From positions 1 through 46,679 of the forward strand of contig CAXDOZ010000006.1 in assembly GCA_963991145.1 (NCBI GenBank): a DNA stretch of 46,679 nucleotides. Direction: 5' to 3'. The translations under genes were made by a program, and so were the position numbers. Under the pieces are notes generated by a model, which had not been told where the DNA came from, made no database searches, and was given only the letters and a program-made list of their open reading frames with translations. The stretch is from CAXDOZ01 sp963991145 (GTDB lineage Bacteria; Bacteroidota; Bacteroidia; Chitinophagales; JABDMM01). Below, piece by piece: positions 42,671 through 46,679 of the stretch (its first letter is position 1; each line of letters begins with the position of its first letter).

Positions 42671-44323
42671 ATGTCAAAATTCATCTTCGTGACCGGGGGA
42701 GTTACCTCGTCATTAGGTAAAGGTATTTTCGCAGCTTCTCTCGCTAAGTTGTTGCAATCCAGAGGCTTCACTGTCACTATTCAAAAGTTCGATCCTTACA
42801 TCAACGTGGATCCCGGTACACTCAATCCATATGAGCATGGGGAGTGTTACGTAACGGAAGATGGTGCCGAAACAGATCTTGACCTTGGTCACTACGAGCG
42901 ATTTTTGAATGCTCCAACCAGTCAGGCAAATAACGTTACCACAGGTAGGATCTACCAAACTGTCATTAATAAAGAGCGCGAGGGAGCTTTCCTTGGAAAG
43001 ACTGTTCAGGTTATTCCACACATTACAGATGAGATCAAGCGAAGAATGCTACTCCTTGGAAAGTCCGGAGAGTATGACATCGTGATCACGGAACTTGGAG
43101 GAACCGTTGGCGATATTGAGTCTCTGCCTTATGTGGAGGCTGTGCGTCAGTTACACTGGGAGTTGGGAGAGCACAATTCAATTGTGTGTCACCTTACCCT
43201 TGTTCCCTACCTAAAGGCTGCAGGAGAATTAAAGACCAAACCGACTCAACACTCCGTAAAGGAATTGCTTAGAAGTGGAGTACAGCCAGATATTCTTGTT
43301 TGTAGAACAGAGTATGAATTAGGTGCAGATATCAGAAGAAAGCTTGCCCAGTTCTGCAATGTGCAGATGGACTCAGTGATCCAGGCAATGGATGTGGAGA
43401 CGATCTATCACGTGCCTATTGAGATGCTTGAAGAGAATCTCGATTCCACGGTAATGAAGAAGCTGAATATTGAAGGGAAAAAACCATTGGACCTAACTAC
43501 CTGGAAAGAGTTTCTGAATAAGAACTCTAATCCGGAGCACAGTTGTAAGATCGCATTGGTTGGGAAATACGTAGAGCTTCCAGATGCTTATAAGTCCATC
43601 AATGAAGCCTTTATTCACGCTGGGGCGACTAACCTCTGTGATGTTCAGGTCGATTCTATCCATTCTGAAAGTCTGTCAGAGGAGAATGCAGCCGATATCC
43701 TCGGTTCTTATGATGGCGTGCTGGTGGCACCTGGATTCGGTAATCGCGGTATTGAAGGAAAGATTGCTGCGATAAAATTCGTTCGGGAAAACAAGATCCC
43801 ATTCTTTGGGATATGCCTGGGAATGCAATGCGCAGTGATTGAGTATTCAAGAAATGTACTTGATCTTCCTACTGCGAACAGTACTGAGATGGACGAGAAA
43901 ACTCAGGATCCTGTGATCGATCTGATGGAAGAACAAAAGAAAATTGAGATCAAAGGCGGAACCATGAGGCTTGGGGCATATGATTGTGATATCGACTCTG
44001 GAAGCCGAGCTGAACATATTTACAAGTCAAATAAAATCTCGGAACGCCATCGCCATCGTTACGAGTTCAACAATAACTACCTGGAACGCATTTCTAATGC
44101 GGGAATGAAACCCAGTGGATTCAATCCGGACACAGGCCTTGTAGAAATCGTTGAAGTTCCTGATCACCCATGGTTTGTTGGGGTACAATTTCACCCCGAA
44201 CTGAAATCCACCGTGGCAAATCCCCACCCACTTTTTGTAGAGTTTGTTAGAGCTGCAATTGACAAAAAAAGTGCAGCTAAATCAGACGGGTCTGGGAAAG
44301 AGAATATGATATCTTATTCGTAG
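42671..44323 (+). CDS. pyrG: CTP synthase
   Basis: A 550-aa enzyme that makes CTP from UTP, ATP and glutamine. The N-terminal synthetase (about 1-267) starts MSKFIFVTGGVTSSLGKGIFAASLAKLL and has DPYINVDPGTLNPYEHGE and GGTVGDIESLPY. The C-terminal class I glutaminase domain (about 290-540) has nucleophile Cys382 in FFGICLGMQC, with His508 and Glu510 in GVQFHPELKS. Full length. It has its own TAnnTTTG box. yidC follows across 33 bases, with a possible second promoter overlapping the pyrG stop codon. Confidence 0.98.
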   Translation: MSKFIFVTGGVTSSLGKGIFAASLAKLLQSRGFTVTIQKFDPYINVDPGTLNPYEHGECYVTEDGAETDLDLGHYERFLNAPTSQANNVTTGRIYQTVINKEREGAFLGKTVQVIPHITDEIKRRMLLLGKSGEYDIVITELGGTVGDIESLPYVEAVRQLHWELGEHNSIVCHLTLVPYLKAAGELKTKPTQHSVKELLRSGVQPDILVCRTEYELGADIRRKLAQFCNVQMDSVIQAMDVETIYHVPIEMLEENLDSTVMKKLNIEGKKPLDLTTWKEFLNKNSNPEHSCKIALVGKYVELPDAYKSINEAFIHAGATNLCDVQVDSIHSESLSEENAADILGSYDGVLVAPGFGNRGIEGKIAAIKFVRENKIPFFGICLGMQCAVIEYSRNVLDLPTANSTEMDEKTQDPVIDLMEEQKKIEIKGGTMRLGAYDCDIDSGSRAEHIYKSNKISERHRHRYEFNNNYLERISNAGMKPSGFNPDTGLVEIVEVPDHPWFVGVQFHPELKSTVANPHPLFVEFVRAAIDKKSAAKSDGSGKENMISYS

Positions 44324-44328
44324 TTTTG
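44321..44328 (+). promoter_or_regulatory. Candidate -7 promoter box for yidC (TAGTTTTG)
   Basis: TAGTTTTG matches TAnnTTTG; its first three bases are the pyrG stop codon. It lies 28 bases before the yidC ATG, so yidC could be transcribed separately from pyrG. Confidence 0.4.
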
Positions 44329-44356
44329 CCGGCCTATTTAATACTGCCTTAGGCAC

Positions 44357-46306
44357 ATGGATAAGAATACGATCATTGGCACAATTCTGATTGCCATTCT
44401 CTTTATCGGTTACATGTTTTACAGCTCTCAACAAGCGATTGATGAGCAGGAAGCCGAACAATCTGAGCAAACAACAGAAGAACTAACAGAAGCTGACTCT
44501 TCAACTGAAGAATCCAGCAACATTACAGAAAGCACAACACCAGGTGCTGGTGAGATAACTCAGCAGTTTGACAGCACTTATTCAGATGATTCTACTCTAG
44601 TAGTTACTGAGATTGAAGAGCAAAGACCTTCAATGATTGCTGGAGTGTTTCCTATTGATCCTGAGTTTGAAGAGGATCTAATAATTGTAGAAAACAGCGA
44701 ACTCATCATAGGATTCAACAGCCTTGGTGCAGCAATTGAATATGTAGAACTCAAGAACTACAATGATGCTCATGGGAATCTCGTCAAGCTGTTTGAAGGA
44801 AATGGATGGAAGCAGGATTTCACCTTCCCGGTAAAAGAGCCAGGTAATGATTACAATGTGAATACCATTCACACTGCCTCTCTCCCATTTGAGATCGAAT
44901 CGATCAGTGAAAAGGGAGTTGTTTTCAGAGCTTATGCTATGAATGGTGGCTATGTTCAACTCAGCTATAATATTAGTGCTGATTTCATGGTGGACATGGA
45001 CATGAGTCTGGTTGATCTGAATCAGTATGCCGACAACATAAGCTCCAATATTGAGCTAAACTGGAATGCTGAACTTCTTTCTCAGGAATCAAGTCTTGAA
45101 AATGAGAGGAAGTACTCTTCTGTTTATTACCGAGTCAATAAGGATGATGTAGATAACCTGAGTCTTACTAAAGATGATGAAGAAGAAGTTTCAGATAGAA
45201 TAGACTGGATTGCTTACAAGCAGCAATTCTTTAACTCAACCATGATCTACAATGATGGATTTGCCAGTGGCGAGGTTGAGGTAAAGTTTAATGAAGATGA
45301 TACCGGATATGTAAAGAAGTATGCATCTCACTTATATCTGGATTACAAGAGTGGGCTTCCTCAGCAAGACTTTTCGTTCAGTTTCTTCTTTGGTCCAAAC
45401 CACTACAACACCTTAAAGGCTCTTGATAATGACATGGAGGAACTCGTTCAACTGAGCGCAGATTTCTTTCTGTTTGGATGGGTTAAGTACATCAACAGAT
45501 GGGTGATCATTCCTCTATTCAACCAACTTGAAAAGGTCACTACGAATTACGGCTTGATCATTTTGATCATGACTCTGATCATCAAAATCTGCCTTTCTCC
45601 ACTAACCTTCAAGTCTTATAAGAGCTCTGCAAAAATGAAGCTCTTGAAGCCAGAACTTGATGAGCTGAAAGAGAAGTACAAGGACGATCAACAGAAGTTT
45701 GGAACGGAACAATGGAAACTATACCAGAAAGCTGGTGTAAGCCCTTTCTCAGGTTGTGTACCAATGATCCTTCAATTCCCGATCCTGATTGCAATGTTCT
45801 ATTTCTTCCCGGGATCGATAGAGCTAAGACAGCAAGCTTTCCTTTGGGCAACGGATCTGTCTACTTATGATGAGATCATTTCATTCAGTGCGGCAATTCC
45901 TCTGATTGGGAACCACATAAGTCTTTTTACAATTCTAATGACAGTTACCTCTTTGATAACTGCATTGACGAATACTCAGATGAATGCGGCTGGAGCTCAG
46001 GGAGCCTTGAAGTATATGCCTTACTTCTTCCCTATTTTCCTATTCTTCATCTTTAACAATTTCCCGGCAGCTCTTACTTATTACTACTTCCTGTCAAATC
46101 TGATCACCATTGGACAGCAGTTCGTCATCAAGAAATTCTTTATTGATGAGGATAAGCTTCACCAACAGATTCAGCAAAATAAGGCCAAGCCAAGAAAAAA
46201 AGGCGGCTTTACTTCAAGATTGGAAGAAGCTTATAAGGAGCAGCAAAAGCGTCAGGAGCAAATCAAGAAAGGCCAGGGCGATCGAAAAACCCGCCGCAAG
46301 AAATAA
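44357..46306 (+). CDS. yidC: Membrane protein insertase YidC
   Basis: A 649-aa inner-membrane insertase/chaperone that places proteins in the membrane alone or with Sec. It has an N-terminal transmembrane anchor (about 5-23, IIGTILIAILFIGYMFYSS), an acidic Ser/Thr/Glu-rich linker (about 28-75), a periplasmic beta-sandwich domain (about 95-360), and a C-terminal core of five helices (about 380-600). The core has NYGLIILIMTLIIKICLSPLTFKSYKSSAKMK, PMILQFPILIAMFYFFPGSIELR and YFFPIFLFFIFNNFPAALTYYYFLSN. A basic tail (KPRKKGG, DRKTRRKK) follows, as needed for ribosome contact. The length is typical for Bacteroidetes. The downstream 177-base gap has no clear terminator. Confidence 0.97.
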   Translation: MDKNTIIGTILIAILFIGYMFYSSQQAIDEQEAEQSEQTTEELTEADSSTEESSNITESTTPGAGEITQQFDSTYSDDSTLVVTEIEEQRPSMIAGVFPIDPEFEEDLIIVENSELIIGFNSLGAAIEYVELKNYNDAHGNLVKLFEGNGWKQDFTFPVKEPGNDYNVNTIHTASLPFEIESISEKGVVFRAYAMNGGYVQLSYNISADFMVDMDMSLVDLNQYADNISSNIELNWNAELLSQESSLENERKYSSVYYRVNKDDVDNLSLTKDDEEEVSDRIDWIAYKQQFFNSTMIYNDGFASGEVEVKFNEDDTGYVKKYASHLYLDYKSGLPQQDFSFSFFFGPNHYNTLKALDNDMEELVQLSADFFLFGWVKYINRWVIIPLFNQLEKVTTNYGLIILIMTLIIKICLSPLTFKSYKSSAKMKLLKPELDELKEKYKDDQQKFGTEQWKLYQKAGVSPFSGCVPMILQFPILIAMFYFFPGSIELRQQAFLWATDLSTYDEIISFSAAIPLIGNHISLFTILMTVTSLITALTNTQMNAAGAQGALKYMPYFFPIFLFFIFNNFPAALTYYYFLSNLITIGQQFVIKKFFIDEDKLHQQIQQNKAKPRKKGGFTSRLEEAYKEQQKRQEQIKKGQGDRKTRRKK

Positions 46307-46483
46307 TTAGAGAGTCATTTTAAAATCATTTTTCGGCCTTTTATTGTTTCCTTTTTTTGTCAAGGAAAGCGAAATGTCGCTTTGCGCACAAATTCAAACC
46401 TAGACCAACGTAAATAAGAGGATACTTGTGTTAAAAAATCCCTAAATTTAGTCGGTTAATCATTCAATAATAAAAATCAAAAT

Positions 46484-46679
46484 ATGAGAAGGATTTTACT
46501 CGCTGGGTTCTTTGCGATAACCTGTTCTTTCGCTTTTGCACAACAAGCAGCTCAGCGATATGAACGCGTCGACTATCGCGACGGATTCAGAAATGCCCAA
46601 ACCATTGAATTGTCCAACACCTACGTTGAGATGATCCAAAACCACAGAAACAGTCTTCAAGACGCGCCAGAAGCTGTTA
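46484..46679 (+). CDS. Unknown secreted protein, 3' partial
   Basis: The first 65 codons of a gene cut by the window end. The peptide opens with a clear signal sequence (MRRILLAGFFAITCSFAFA, cleavage likely before QQAAQRYE) followed by a charged, helix-like stretch (RVDYRDGFRNAQTIELSNTYVEM, given here in part). I do not recognise the family. The 177-base gap before it holds AT-rich sequence with a near-consensus TAAATTTA box around 46443-46450. A 7-bp inverted repeat (AAAGCGA/TCGCTTT, 46366-46383) also lies there but lacks a T run. Confidence 0.6.
   Translation, partial: MRRILLAGFFAITCSFAFAQQAAQRYERVDYRDGFRNAQTIELSNTYVEMIQNHRNSLQDAPEAV

Noticed and set aside
46366..46383. AAAGCGA/TCGCTTT hairpin after yidC as a terminator
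   Set aside because: No T run follows it on either strand.
1..46679. tRNA, rRNA, mobile element, prophage, restriction or defence genes
   Set aside because: I looked for tRNA-like cloverleaf ends, transposase or integrase motifs and typical defence domains in the translations and found none; the sirtuin here is a deacylase-type single-domain protein in a metabolic operon, not a defence-associated SIR2 fusion.

Overview
The window looks like a contig end from a Bacteroidetes (Bacteroidota) genome, probably a marine or aquatic Flavobacteriales-type organism. The reasons are two type IX secretion (T9SS) substrates with gliding-type C-terminal domains each paired with a PorP/SprF protein, SusC-like TonB receptors, an HU-CCDC81/SPOR protein, a short RpoD-like sigma factor, a TTG-started rpsO, and repeated TAnnTTTG promoter boxes upstream of genes. 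Genus cannot be read from the sequence. Base composition looks even across the window. I see no prophage, IS element, tRNA, rRNA or CRISPR array. Bases 13-46 are a Nextera sequencing adapter, not genome.

Layout. 47-7131 (+): a tight envelope operon (C-terminal part of a TonB-dependent receptor, a 1037-aa TPR protein, an outer-membrane barrel, and an HU-CCDC81/SPOR membrane protein). 7133-21504 (-): two tandem T9SS cassettes, transcribed as a 915-aa SprB-repeat/Ig adhesin, PorP/SprF, a giant 3166-aa PKD-repeat adhesin, PorP/SprF. 21632-25190 (+): a cell-wall C40 peptidase followed by three overlapping NAD-related genes (Nnr NAD(P)HX repair enzyme, sirtuin, Nudix hydrolase). 25174-30844: a saccharopine-dehydrogenase-like enzyme (-), divergent from cytidine deaminase and ornithine aminotransferase (+), then a TonB receptor (-). 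30856-40418 (-): housekeeping genes rpe, an RpoD-like sigma factor, pnp, rpsO, accD, class I aldolase, a BtuF-like binding protein, a CBS-domain cystathionine beta-synthase and a LysM/double-psi-barrel protein. 40463-46306 (+): an NfeD-type membrane protease, kdsB, pyrG, yidC, and the start of an unknown secreted protein that runs off the window.

How the genes fit together. Much of the window serves the cell surface. Two T9SS adhesins each travel with a putative outer-membrane partner. The giant adhesin is a chain of about 36 Ig-fold modules with a disulfide in nearly every module. A second cysteine pair co-occurs in a subset of modules, and a three-module super-repeat has been amplified. KdsB (LPS), C40 peptidase, LysM protein, SPOR protein, YidC and NfeD add wall, membrane and outer-membrane upkeep. 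The remaining genes are core metabolism and gene expression. No intergenic gap exceeds about 180 bases; the gaps hold the promoters, hairpins and terminators listed.
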